Assembly: GCA_004376055.2 (NCBI GenBank)
Contig: CP049016.1
Coordinates: 1,178,001-1,242,000 of the forward strand
From: Nitrospirales bacterium LBB_01
GTDB taxonomy: Bacteria; Nitrospirota; Thermodesulfovibrionia; Thermodesulfovibrionales; Magnetobacteriaceae
DNA length: 64,000 bases
Direction: 5' to 3'
This document shows positions 56,445 through 64,000 of the stretch, in pieces. How positions within the stretch are numbered: position 1 is the stretch's first letter; each line of letters opens with the position of its first letter. The position numbers were made by a program, and so were the translations under genes. A model generated the notes under the pieces. That model ran no database searches. It had not been told where the DNA came from and was given only the letters and a program-made list of their open reading frames with translations.

Positions 56445-57176
56445 ACGTCAAAGGCAAAACCTGCCAGCCATTTTGTTCCCATTCTGATGGTCAACACTAA
56501 TGTGCTTGAAGCAGCACGGATAAACAAGGTCGGTAAGGTTGTCTATGTCAGCACAATTGGTATATACGAGGAGGCCGGCGTTTTACGTGAGTCCGATTTC
56601 AGATGCGATTCCGCTCCAATGGACTTTGCCGGATGGGCAAAACGAATGGGAGAGCTTCAGATTGGCGCTTATAAGACTCAGTACGGCTATGATAATTTTT
56701 CTATCGTCTGCCCTGCTCATGTCTATGGGGAGGGGGATAATTTTGACCCTAAAGTGAGTCTGGTCATTCCGGCACTGCTTTATAGATTGAGCGAGGGACA
56801 GGAAAATCCGCTTGTCGTGTGGGGAGATGGGAGCGCTGTGCGCGATTTCGTCTATAGCGGCGATGTGGCCGAGGGCATTGTGCTTGCCATGTATCACGGT
56901 ACGCATGGAGAGCTTGTTAATCTGGGCAGCGGTATAGGCACATCCATACGAGAGCTTATTGAAACTCTGCACACATTTATCCCGTTTGAGTACCGCTTTG
57001 ACAGCTCTAAACCAACCGGCGTCGCTAAACGAGTAATGGATATTTCCCGCGCCAAAACCATGATTGGGTACAATCCACAAACGTCCCTTTATGAGGGACT
57101 TAAGATAACCTGGGACTGGTATATTAATAACCCCGATGAACACCTAAAAAAGAAAAACCACTACGCTGATGATTAA
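55767..57176 (+). CDS. Chimeric protein: B12/radical SAM N-terminus joined to SDR C-terminus
   Basis: 469 residues created by the tandem duplication. Residues 1-226 are the same as the front of the 657-residue radical SAM enzyme (B12-binding-like fold and GCPFSCAYCQW), ending at SFDT. Residues 227-469 are the SDR from SKAKPASHFV onward. The join is in frame, since 1402 leaves a remainder of one base and the two genes differ by exactly that frame. The radical SAM barrel and the Rossmann NAD motif are both missing, so it is unlikely to be active in either role. Confidence 0.85.
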   Translation: MIKERVGLVQINNSFSNQNYFPLSVGLLQSYAMAYLKNPSDFQFLLPIYKNVAPEQAVGILKDASIVAFSVYVWNERLSLEIAAALKQRSPKTLIIIGGPSVHEDRGKAQAFLRTHPYVDILCHGAGEEVFVSILENFKTKRWQKVSSISFIDKEGKFISTPCIQSKTFDINAIPSPYLSGVFDPLMAANPDETWLALWETNRGCPFSCAYCQWGYNTNKKIYSFDTSKAKPASHFVPILMVNTNVLEAARINKVGKVVYVSTIGIYEEAGVLRESDFRCDSAPMDFAGWAKRMGELQIGAYKTQYGYDNFSIVCPAHVYGEGDNFDPKVSLVIPALLYRLSEGQENPLVVWGDGSAVRDFVYSGDVAEGIVLAMYHGTHGELVNLGSGIGTSIRELIETLHTFIPFEYRFDSSKPTGVAKRVMDISRAKTMIGYNPQTSLYEGLKITWDWYINNPDEHLKKKNHYADD

Positions 57177-57846
57177 AGAGCGTGTGGGTCTGGTTCAGAT
57201 AAACAACAGTTTCTCTAATCAAAACTATTTTCCTCTTTCAGTAGGATTGCTCCAATCGTATGCGATGGCGTATTTAAAAAATCCCTCAGATTTTCAATTC
57301 CTTCTGCCAATATATAAAAACGTAGCACCAGAGCAGGCAGTCGGCATTCTTAAGGATGCCTCCATTGTGGCATTCAGCGTATATGTCTGGAATGAGCGAC
57401 TGTCGTTAGAGATAGCTGCTGCGCTCAAACAGCGATCGCCAAAAACCCTTATAATTATAGGAGGCCCAAGCGTCCATGAAGACAGAGGCAAGGCTCAGGC
57501 TTTCCTTCGCACACACCCTTACGTGGATATCCTCTGTCACGGAGCCGGCGAGGAGGTGTTTGTAAGCATTCTTGAGAATTTTAAAACCAAACGCTGGCAG
57601 AAAGTCTCCTCAATCAGCTTTATAGACAAAGAAGGTAAATTTATAAGCACACCGTGTATACAATCTAAAACCTTTGACATTAACGCTATCCCATCGCCAT
57701 ACCTGAGCGGCGTATTTGATCCTCTTATGGCGGCAAATCCCGATGAGACATGGTTAGCCCTTTGGGAAACTAACCGCGGCTGCCCGTTTTCCTGTGCGTA
57801 CTGTCAATGGGGATATAACACCAATAAAAAGATATATTCCTTTGAT
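56445..57846 (+). repeat. Tandem duplication, second 1402-bp unit
   Basis: Second unit of the direct repeat. The sequence after it (from 57849) continues the intact radical SAM gene. Perfect identity implies a recent event or an assembly error. Confidence 0.95.
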
Positions 57847-59142
57847 ACAGAGCGGCTGCATAGAGAGATTGACTGGTTTAGCGGTAAACGCATTGAGTTT
57901 ATATACTGTTGTGATGCTAATTATGGAATATTGCCACGTGATATTGACATTGTTAATTATGTCGTAAAAAATAAGATAAAATACGGCTATCCAAAGGCGT
58001 TTTCTGTACAAAACACTAAAAACTCCACCGAAAAGACGTATAAAATCCAAAAAACCCTCTCTGACGCTGGAATGAACAAAGGGGTCACGATGTCTTTGCA
58101 ATCCCTAAACCCTGCCACGTTAAAGGCGGTTAACCGGCAAAACATCTCAACAGGAGTTTTTCAGGAGCTGCAAAACAGATTCACTGCCGACAAAATTGAA
58201 ACCTACACCGATGTCATACTTGGGCTGCCCGAGGAAACTATTGAAAGCTTTACCAGAGGGGTAGCCGAGATAATCGAAAAAGGCCAACATAACCGGATAC
58301 AGTTTAATATCCTCGTTATTTTAGATAACTCTGAAATGGGACAAGAGACATACCATGAGCGCTACGGTTTTGTTGTAAGAGAAACGCAGATTATAAATTT
58401 TCACGGGGGGTTGACGACTGATAGCGTAACAGAGCGTGCCGAGACTCAGAAAATCGTTGTAGGCACAAATACGATGCCCCCGGCAGATTGGTTGAAAGTG
58501 CGGGCATTTGGATGGATTACAGCTCTTATCTATTTTGATAAACTTCTACAGATACCGCTTCTAATGCTTCACAAGCGCTATGGCGTCAGGTTTAAGGACA
58601 TATTAGAGGGGTTTGTTAGAGGTCAGTTAAACACACCTGTGATAAATGAAATAAATGCGTTTTTTATCAACAAGGCGCTGGAGATTCAAAACGGCGGCGC
58701 TGAGTACTGCGCTTCAAAGGAATGGCTTGGGATATGGTGGCCGGCAGATGAGTATATATTTATAAAGCTATGCAAAGAGGGAACACTTGAAAAGTTTTAT
58801 GAAGAAAGCAAAATCCTACTTTTTTCGCTTTTAAAACAATATGGGATTATACCGGAGACAAATCTTCTTGATGAGGCCATTTTGCTAAACCATGAATTAA
58901 TAAAGCGTCCGTTTCAGGATGCTGATTACGATATTGAATTAAGCTATAACGTGTGGGACTACTACCGCGCCGTACTTGCCGGCGATACCTCATCACGCCT
59001 CATCCGCGGCAGTTACACATACCGGATAGACCGCACAACCGAGCGCTGGAGCAGCTGGGAGCAGTGGTATAAAGAGGTGGTCTGGTACGGTAATAAAAAA
59101 GGCGCTTACCTTTATACATGCTCACAGGAGGTTCACAGATAA
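57169..59142 (+). CDS. B12-binding-domain radical SAM protein
   Basis: 657 residues. An N-terminal Rossmann-like B12-binding domain (VGLVQINNSFSNQNYFPLSVGLLQSYA, LIIIGGPSVHEDRG) lacks an obvious DxHxxG cobalamin motif. The radical SAM CxxxCxxC motif is GCPFSCAYCQW (about 57778-57810), followed by IEFIYCCDANYGILPRD and TDVILGLPEETIESFTRG. A C-terminal domain of about 200 residues is not recognised. Methyl or other radical transfer on a sugar-like or aminoacyl substrate is likely. It overlaps upstream SDR codons and sits one base before the DegT gene. Confidence 0.9.
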   Translation: MIKERVGLVQINNSFSNQNYFPLSVGLLQSYAMAYLKNPSDFQFLLPIYKNVAPEQAVGILKDASIVAFSVYVWNERLSLEIAAALKQRSPKTLIIIGGPSVHEDRGKAQAFLRTHPYVDILCHGAGEEVFVSILENFKTKRWQKVSSISFIDKEGKFISTPCIQSKTFDINAIPSPYLSGVFDPLMAANPDETWLALWETNRGCPFSCAYCQWGYNTNKKIYSFDTERLHREIDWFSGKRIEFIYCCDANYGILPRDIDIVNYVVKNKIKYGYPKAFSVQNTKNSTEKTYKIQKTLSDAGMNKGVTMSLQSLNPATLKAVNRQNISTGVFQELQNRFTADKIETYTDVILGLPEETIESFTRGVAEIIEKGQHNRIQFNILVILDNSEMGQETYHERYGFVVRETQIINFHGGLTTDSVTERAETQKIVVGTNTMPPADWLKVRAFGWITALIYFDKLLQIPLLMLHKRYGVRFKDILEGFVRGQLNTPVINEINAFFINKALEIQNGGAEYCASKEWLGIWWPADEYIFIKLCKEGTLEKFYEESKILLFSLLKQYGIIPETNLLDEAILLNHELIKRPFQDADYDIELSYNVWDYYRAVLAGDTSSRLIRGSYTYRIDRTTERWSSWEQWYKEVVWYGNKKGAYLYTCSQEVHR

Positions 59143-59143
59143 A

Positions 59144-60340
59144 ATGAAAATCCCTTTTGGTACTATATCGGTAACAGAGAAATCAAAAGAGTTAATCCGT
59201 GAGATACTGGAGAAAAACAGACTCTCAAGCGGTAAGTATGTGAGGGAGTTTGAGAATAAGTTTGCGGCTCTAACAGGAGTTAAAGAAAGTGTGACCGTAA
59301 GCACGGGCACTGATGCTCTTGCGCTTGCGCTTGCGGTGCTCTACGATTATGGTGCAAAGAGAGGCGATGAGATAATAGTCCCTGCCCTGTCTTTTGTAGC
59401 AACAGCAAATGCGGTGCTTCAGGCTGGGTTTACGCCGGTCTTTGTCGATGTTCAGAAAGAGACCTTAAACATTGATACGAATAAAATAGAGACTGCTATA
59501 ACAGAGAAAACCCGAGCCATCCTGCCCGTGCACCTTATGGGAAAACCAGCCGAGATGGATACAATTATAAAAATCGCAAAAGCCCATAGATTACTCGTAA
59601 TAGAGGACGCTGCAGAGGCACACGGAGCAGTATATAAGGGTAAAAAGGCCGGAGCTATGGCCGATATGGGATGCTTTAGTCTCTATGTGGCACACATTAT
59701 CACAACGGTTGAGGGAGGCATTGTTACTACCGACAATGAGGACTACGCTGAAATCTTGAGATCGTTAAGGAGTCACGGCAGAGCGTGTAAATGCAAAAGC
59801 TGCGTGCTTAATACCGCCTCAGCCTATTGTTCAAAACGGTTTGAACACGGAGAAGACATCAGGTTTTATTTTGAACGGGTGGGGTTTTCCTCAAAAATGA
59901 ATGAGCTTGAGGCCGCAATAGGAATTGGAAATCTTGATATATATGATGAGATTCTTACAAAAAGACGAGAAAATCTTTACTATTTAATGAATGCACTGAA
60001 AGCACATTTTTCCTCATACATTTATACGATAACGAAAGAGGAGTACGAGGAAATAGGCCCGCACGCGCTCCCAATTATAATCAAAGAGGGAGCCAAATTT
60101 GTGAGACAGCAGTTGATAGATTTTTTTGAGAAAAAAGAAATAGACACACGCACGCTATTTTCCTCAATGCCAACCCAGTGCCGCGGATATGAGTATTTGG
60201 GGTACAAAACGGGCGATTTCCCAGTTGCCGAATATGTTGGATTAAACGGTATTCACATCGGCGTACATCAGGACATCACTCTGGCCCACTGTGAGTACAT
60301 AATAGAGACGCTAAATGAATTTCTCAGTCAATATAGTTAG
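59144..60340 (+). CDS. DegT-family PLP enzyme with His in place of the PLP Lys
   Basis: 398 residues of the DegT/DnrJ/EryC1/StrS family: TVSTGTDALALALAVL, IVPALSFVATANAVLQAGFTPVFVDV, VIEDAAEAHGA. The position normally holding the PLP-binding Lys (SFYxxK) reads SLYVAH, with His184. Relatives with His here are the sugar 3-dehydrases ColD and RfbH/E1. The region GRACKCKSC (Cys215, 217, 220) plus Cys229 resembles the iron-sulphur segment of E1. It is therefore probably a deoxygenating dehydratase, not an aminotransferase. It follows the radical SAM gene by one base and is the last gene of the locus. Confidence 0.85.
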   Translation: MKIPFGTISVTEKSKELIREILEKNRLSSGKYVREFENKFAALTGVKESVTVSTGTDALALALAVLYDYGAKRGDEIIVPALSFVATANAVLQAGFTPVFVDVQKETLNIDTNKIETAITEKTRAILPVHLMGKPAEMDTIIKIAKAHRLLVIEDAAEAHGAVYKGKKAGAMADMGCFSLYVAHIITTVEGGIVTTDNEDYAEILRSLRSHGRACKCKSCVLNTASAYCSKRFEHGEDIRFYFERVGFSSKMNELEAAIGIGNLDIYDEILTKRRENLYYLMNALKAHFSSYIYTITKEEYEEIGPHALPIIIKEGAKFVRQQLIDFFEKKEIDTRTLFSSMPTQCRGYEYLGYKTGDFPVAEYVGLNGIHIGVHQDITLAHCEYIIETLNEFLSQYS

Positions 60341-60426
60341 ATAGAGGCCCTGATAGCCTTATTTTCAGATAGCTGTTGTGAAGTGGGCGATAGACTTTAA
60401 AGTGAGCTCTGACCCTAAAACACTCT

Positions 60427-60456
60427 TTGACTTAACAAAAGTGAATCAGCTAAAAT
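60427..60456 (+). promoter_or_regulatory. Promoter for the HPP gene
   Basis: TTGACT (60427-60432), 18-base spacer, TAAAAT (60451-60456), 72 bases upstream of the ATG. The rest of 60341-60527 shows nothing else. Confidence 0.5.
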
Positions 60457-60527
60457 AATCACTCAGCAGAGAGTTCAAATAAATAAGCACTGGGAGGCGG
60501 CAAATTTTAGAAAATTACCTCAGTAAG

Positions 60528-61046
60528 ATGAAAAGCAAAACTGCTGCACCTGCAAGGGTAAGCGTTTCAGAGGTCGTCTGGTCGTGGATAGGGGCGTTAT
60601 TAGGTATAATGGCAGTAGCGTATATCAGCTATAATATTTTAGACGGCACTGGTTTTACGATAATAATAGGCTCATTCGGCGCCTCTGCGGTGTTAATCTA
60701 CGGAGCGATAAAAAGCCCGCTTGCTCAGCCCAGAAATCTGATAGGCGGTCATATACTTTCAGCCATAATCGGCGTTACTTGTTATAAATTGTTTCACAAT
60801 CACATGTGGTTTGCTGCCCCGCTTGCAGTTGCAACCGCTATAGCCGTCATGCACCTGACTCGCACGCTGCATCCGCCGGGTGGCGCAACTTCTCTGATAG
60901 CGGTAATCGGCGGTAAAACCATCCACGACCTCGGTTATGTGTATGCCATCGTGCCTGCTGGAGCTGGGGCTGTCATTATGCTTATCGTTGCACTCATAGT
61001 TAATAATATTCCCAAAAATAGAAGCTACCCAGAATACTGGTTTTAG
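60528..61046 (+). CDS. HPP-family membrane protein
   Basis: 172 residues, four membrane segments and the signature LHPPGGATSLIAVIGG. HPP proteins of cyanobacteria and chloroplasts carry nitrite; in other bacteria they may move other small anions. FGASAVLIYGAIKSPLAQPRN is the other conserved stretch. The start ATG 60528 lacks a clear SD. Confidence 0.9.
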   Translation: MKSKTAAPARVSVSEVVWSWIGALLGIMAVAYISYNILDGTGFTIIIGSFGASAVLIYGAIKSPLAQPRNLIGGHILSAIIGVTCYKLFHNHMWFAAPLAVATAIAVMHLTRTLHPPGGATSLIAVIGGKTIHDLGYVYAIVPAGAGAVIMLIVALIVNNIPKNRSYPEYWF

Positions 61047-61136
61047 CATAGTTGTTTTCTTACCGGTGGTAAAAGTGTTAAAATACTGTGTAAATTGAGT
61101 GAGCTTAGGCATGTACAGGATTTGGGGGACTTAAGG

Positions 61137-61289
61137 ATGCAGTCATTTGATAAGCAGCCATCAGAGGAGGATGTAGTGCGTCTTGTTAAAAAGCTTCAGG
61201 AGCAGTTTGAAAAAAGTACGAGCCTTGATGCTGTTATCAAGAAAAACCTGGAGGAGCTTATAAAAAACTACACTGAGGCTGGTCAATAA
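61137..61289 (+). CDS. Small helical protein of unknown function
   Basis: 50 residues from ATG 61137 (MQSFDKQPSEEDVVRLVKKL); a longer 64-codon frame starts at 61095. Two charged helices (VVRLVKKLQEQFEKS, AVIKKNLEELIKNY). No motif recognised. Upstream of greA; the gap holds a promoter-like TTGACT-N16-TATAAC (61292-61319) for greA. Confidence 0.5.
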   Translation: MQSFDKQPSEEDVVRLVKKLQEQFEKSTSLDAVIKKNLEELIKNYTEAGQ

Positions 61290-61388
61290 AATTGACTAAC
61301 CAAAGTATAGCTATATAACTATATTATTTTTTTCTCTATAATAAACAAGCGGGAATACCCGCACTGAGGAACACCTGGAGGAACTTTG

Positions 61389-61862
61389 ATGGAAAGAATA
61401 CCGATGACGCCAGACGGCTACAAGAAGATGAAAGATGAGCTAGACAGGCTGCTCAAGGTGGACAGGCCGCAAAACATAAAAGACATCGCAACGGCAAGAG
61501 CACACGGCGATTTGTCTGAAAATGCAGAGTACCATGCAGCTCGTGAAAAGCAGTCTTTTATAGAGGGCAGAATTCAGGAGCTCCAGTCAAAAACCGCTAA
61601 AGCACAGGTAATTGATCCGTCAAAACTCAAACACAGCAAGGTTGCCTTTGGCGCAAAGGTTAAACTTTTTGATCTTGAAACAGATGAGGAAAAGGAATAC
61701 TTTCTTGTAGGACCTGATGAGGCAGATGTTAAAGACGGTAAGATATCCATCACGTCTCCGGTTGCTAAAGCTCTGCTTGGTAAAGAGGTCGGCGATGAGG
61801 TCACAATACAGGCCCCGTCAAAGATTTTCAAGTATGAGGTGATTGAAATCGTCTTTGAGTAG
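61389..61862 (+). CDS. greA: Transcription elongation factor GreA
   Basis: 157 residues from ATG 61389 with GGAGG 8 bases upstream. The N-terminal coiled coil keeps the acidic tip in ARAHGDLSENAEYHAAREKQ, and the C-terminal FKBP-like domain has FGAKVKLFDLETDEEKEYFLVGPDEAD and SPVAKALLGKEVGDEV. It rescues backtracked RNA polymerase by stimulating transcript cleavage. The stop is 4 bases from the convergent glycosyltransferase stop. Confidence 0.97.
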   Translation: MERIPMTPDGYKKMKDELDRLLKVDRPQNIKDIATARAHGDLSENAEYHAAREKQSFIEGRIQELQSKTAKAQVIDPSKLKHSKVAFGAKVKLFDLETDEEKEYFLVGPDEADVKDGKISITSPVAKALLGKEVGDEVTIQAPSKIFKYEVIEIVFE

Positions 61863-61865
61863 GTA

Positions 61866-64000
61866 TCATGAGATTATAGAGAAATCGTGTTTAAGATGGG
61901 GGTTATGGTAAGGGTCACTGAAAGACCTTACATTCCATCTGCTTTGAAGTAAATCCACCTCATAGACAAATAAGGACTTACTTCTGTGTGTCTCATCCAG
62001 AGTTCCAACCGATATGGACTCATGATGGTATAGCTTAGCGTGCGGTGTGTAAATGTTAGCGTATCCGGCTTTCCATATCTTTAAACAAAAATCAATGTCA
62101 TTAAAGGCAATCTTAAATTCAGGGTCAAAACCGTTAACCTCTTCATATACCTTTCTTCTGACCATAAGACAAGCCCCCGTTACTGCCGTTACATTTCTTA
62201 CTAAGTCTTTAGCGTGATGAAACGGAGAGCCCATAAGAATTTTATCACTGTAGTGTTTACAAATATGGGCAGCACCTCCGGATAGCCCAACTACAACCCC
62301 AATGTGCTGAATTGTGTCATCCGGATATAATAGCTTAGAGCCAACCACACCAACTTGTTCCATAGCTGCATATCCAACCATTTGCTCTAACCAATCGCCG
62401 TTTATTACCTCCGTGTCGTTGTTTAAAAATAGGATGACATCGCCTGTTGAGTTATTAACTCCGAAATTGTTAGCATCCGAGTAATTAAACTCAGGTCTAT
62501 GGAATTCCACTATCCTAACTTTTGGATTGTGTTTTACACTGTCGTAAAAGTGAAAAGTCTTCTCATCTTTACTACCCGTATCAACAATGATAATCTCATA
62601 GTTTTCATACGTGGTTTTCTCTAAAATTGAATTGATACATACGGTTATATAATCAACCTTGTCCTTTGTGGGAATTATGATAGAAATCTGCGGTTTTATA
62701 CTTAGATGATGTCTCAGGCGGTAGCAGCCTAAAATATCTGTAAATTCCACATCAGCTTCAATAGCGTTTCTTTGCAGATATTGAGTCAACGCTGTTTTTG
62801 CATTTTCGTATGCATAGTGTTTACTTTCAGAGGCGCTGGCAATAGAGCCTTGTATCATTCTCCAGTGGTACAGAATCTCAGGAATATGAGCAATTTTCGC
62901 AGGTGATGTATGCTCTATAAACCTTAAGGTCATATCGTAGTCCTGAGAGCCAAAGAATCCCTCTCTGTAGCCTCCGATTTTTTCGACAATAGATTTCCTA
63001 TAAACACTCAGATGCCCTGTAAACATCATACTGAGAAATAAAAACAAAGACCAATCTGGCTTAAAAAAAGGCACATCACGTTTGCCGTCCTCATCAAGCT
63101 TATCCTCGTCGCTGTATATGAAATCAAGGGCGGGGTTAGCGTTAAGGAGTTTTGCAAATTCTAAAAGAGCATGGGGTGCAAGCTCATCGTCGTTATCTAA
63201 AGGAGCGATAAAGTCTCCGGTTGCAAGTTTTAGCGCTTCATTAGAGGCCCCTGCTATGTGCAGATTATTCTTTCCGTAGGAGATTTTTATCCGCGTATCT
63301 TCTCCCTCCCAACCTCTTAAGCATTCTAACGTCTCAGCAGAAGTTGAGGCGTCGTCATAAAGACACAGCTCCCAGTTTTCGTAAAGTTGATTTAAAACAG
63401 ACTCTATGCACTTGTTAAGCCACTGCGGCTCCACATTGTAAACAGGAGTTATTATTGAAAACTTTGGTTTATAAGTAAATTTCTTTATTTCCTTCTGAGC
63501 TGCTGCAACGGTTGGAATTTCCAGTTTAGAGAGATACTCAAAATAGGAATCACTTCTCGTTGCGCAGCGCTTTTCGTTTATGAGCCCATCCTTTGATTTT
63601 GCTCTAACTGTAACCGTGTGATTAATGTCGTCAAGAGGACTCAGGAGTCCTATATCAAAAGAAAAACCACAATTCATCACATCTTTATAGCCCTGAAAGC
63701 TCCTTGCAACATCTGGTCTTGAAATCACCGGAACTACATGTCCATAAACAGTGTCATCTACTAATATCTCCACCTCTGACACCCCATCGGGAAACACAGC
63801 CCACCCGGAGACGTGCAGATGTCTGCTTGTAACATTAGCAGAGTCAATATATGATAGTCTTTCAAACAAATTCTCTTTGAGGTATTGCTCAAAAGTTTGT
63901 GAGACTTCTATTATCTGTGAAAACTCTTTTACAAACCCGCCGTTTGTCAGCACCTTTAGTGTTGCCGTGTGCTTACCCCTAAGCAGCCTCTCCTTCGGTT
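61866..64000 (-). CDS. Double-domain GT2 glycosyltransferase, 5' end outside window
   Basis: The first GTG is at 63953, but the frame stays open to base 64000 (PKERLLRGKHTATLKVLTNGG), so the gene starts beyond the window. A roughly 150-residue N-terminal module is followed by two GT-A domains. The first has SIITPVYNVEPQWLNKCIESVLNQ and LDNDDEL (DxD-type metal site, about base 63190). The second has ISIIIPTKDKVDYITVCINSILEKT and FLNNDTEVINGDWLEQMVGY. Two GT2 domains in one chain is the pattern of polymerising or sequentially adding enzymes of cell-surface polysaccharide. Convergent with greA. Confidence 0.88.
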   Translation of the reverse strand, partial: PKERLLRGKHTATLKVLTNGGFVKEFSQIIEVSQTFEQYLKENLFERLSYIDSANVTSRHLHVSGWAVFPDGVSEVEILVDDTVYGHVVPVISRPDVARSFQGYKDVMNCGFSFDIGLLSPLDDINHTVTVRAKSKDGLINEKRCATRSDSYFEYLSKLEIPTVAAAQKEIKKFTYKPKFSIITPVYNVEPQWLNKCIESVLNQLYENWELCLYDDASTSAETLECLRGWEGEDTRIKISYGKNNLHIAGASNEALKLATGDFIAPLDNDDELAPHALLEFAKLLNANPALDFIYSDEDKLDEDGKRDVPFFKPDWSLFLFLSMMFTGHLSVYRKSIVEKIGGYREGFFGSQDYDMTLRFIEHTSPAKIAHIPEILYHWRMIQGSIASASESKHYAYENAKTALTQYLQRNAIEADVEFTDILGCYRLRHHLSIKPQISIIIPTKDKVDYITVCINSILEKTTYENYEIIIVDTGSKDEKTFHFYDSVKHNPKVRIVEFHRPEFNYSDANNFGVNNSTGDVILFLNNDTEVINGDWLEQMVGYAAMEQVGVVGSKLLYPDDTIQHIGVVVGLSGGAAHICKHYSDKILMGSPFHHAKDLVRNVTAVTGACLMVRRKVYEEVNGFDPEFKIAFNDIDFCLKIWKAGYANIYTPHAKLYHHESISVGTLDETHRSKSLFVYEVDLLQSRWNVRSFSDPYHNPHLKHDFSIIS

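Noticed and set aside
1-64000. CRISPR arrays, rRNA and tRNA genes
   Set aside because: No regularly spaced direct repeats, rRNA-like stretches or tRNA cloverleaf found by reading; a dedicated scan could still find a tRNA.

Overview
This 64 kb window is chromosomal DNA from a moderately AT-rich Gram-negative-type bacterium (BamD-like lipoprotein, TTG and GTG starts, str/S10/spc/alpha ribosomal genes in one run). The gene mix fits Nitrospirota (Thermodesulfovibrio or uncultured magnetotactic relatives). It includes an LeuA-family synthase next to an isocitrate dehydrogenase, many two-component kinases, a fully reducing PKS and scattered molybdopterin genes. That placement is inference; no 16S rRNA or tRNA gene was seen.

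Layout. 1-5151: 3' part of a type I PKS. 5.3-12 kb (minus): small sensor-like membrane protein, moaA, MoeA-like protein, GT39-type glycosyltransferase and a REC-PAS-PAS histidine kinase. 12.2-15.6 kb: single-chain type II restriction-modification enzyme. 15.8-18.2 kb: infC and thrS, both apparently with non-AUG/GUG/UUG starts. 19.3-38.3 kb: the rpsL-rpsG-fusA-tuf-S10-spc-alpha cluster (minus) with strong promoters before rpsL and tuf. It ends in a tiny membrane gene after rplQ that looks like an undescribed selenoprotein. 38.5-44.7 kb: CoA-transferase/GNAT fusion, MscS channel, Cys-rich lipoprotein, isocitrate dehydrogenase and citrate/homocitrate synthase-like enzyme. 44.9-48.2 kb: thiolase and an IS3-family element whose two neighbours are both clipped. 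48.1-50.9 kb: signalling set of an S1-S1-REC-GAF protein, a kinase and a truncated receiver. 51-53.5 kb: bamD, sirC-like gene, moaC, trpF. 53.6-54.6 kb: two phage-derived genes. 54.8-60.3 kb: sugar-modification-like locus (SDR, B12 radical SAM, histidine-for-lysine DegT enzyme) carrying a perfect 1402-bp tandem duplication that makes an in-frame chimera. 60.5-64 kb: HPP protein, small protein, greA and a double GT2 glycosyltransferase running off the window.

Dispersed elements link the accessory parts: three copies of a roughly 180-210 bp hairpin repeat (about 5.2, 12.1 and 46.4 kb), an isolated 53-bp copy of one IS end (54.65 kb) and a 28-bp perfect palindrome (54.6 kb). Most interesting are the selenoprotein candidate with a SECIS-like hairpin, the paired non-canonical starts of infC and thrS, the tandem duplication/chimera, and the B12 radical SAM plus Fe-S-type PLP dehydratase locus.
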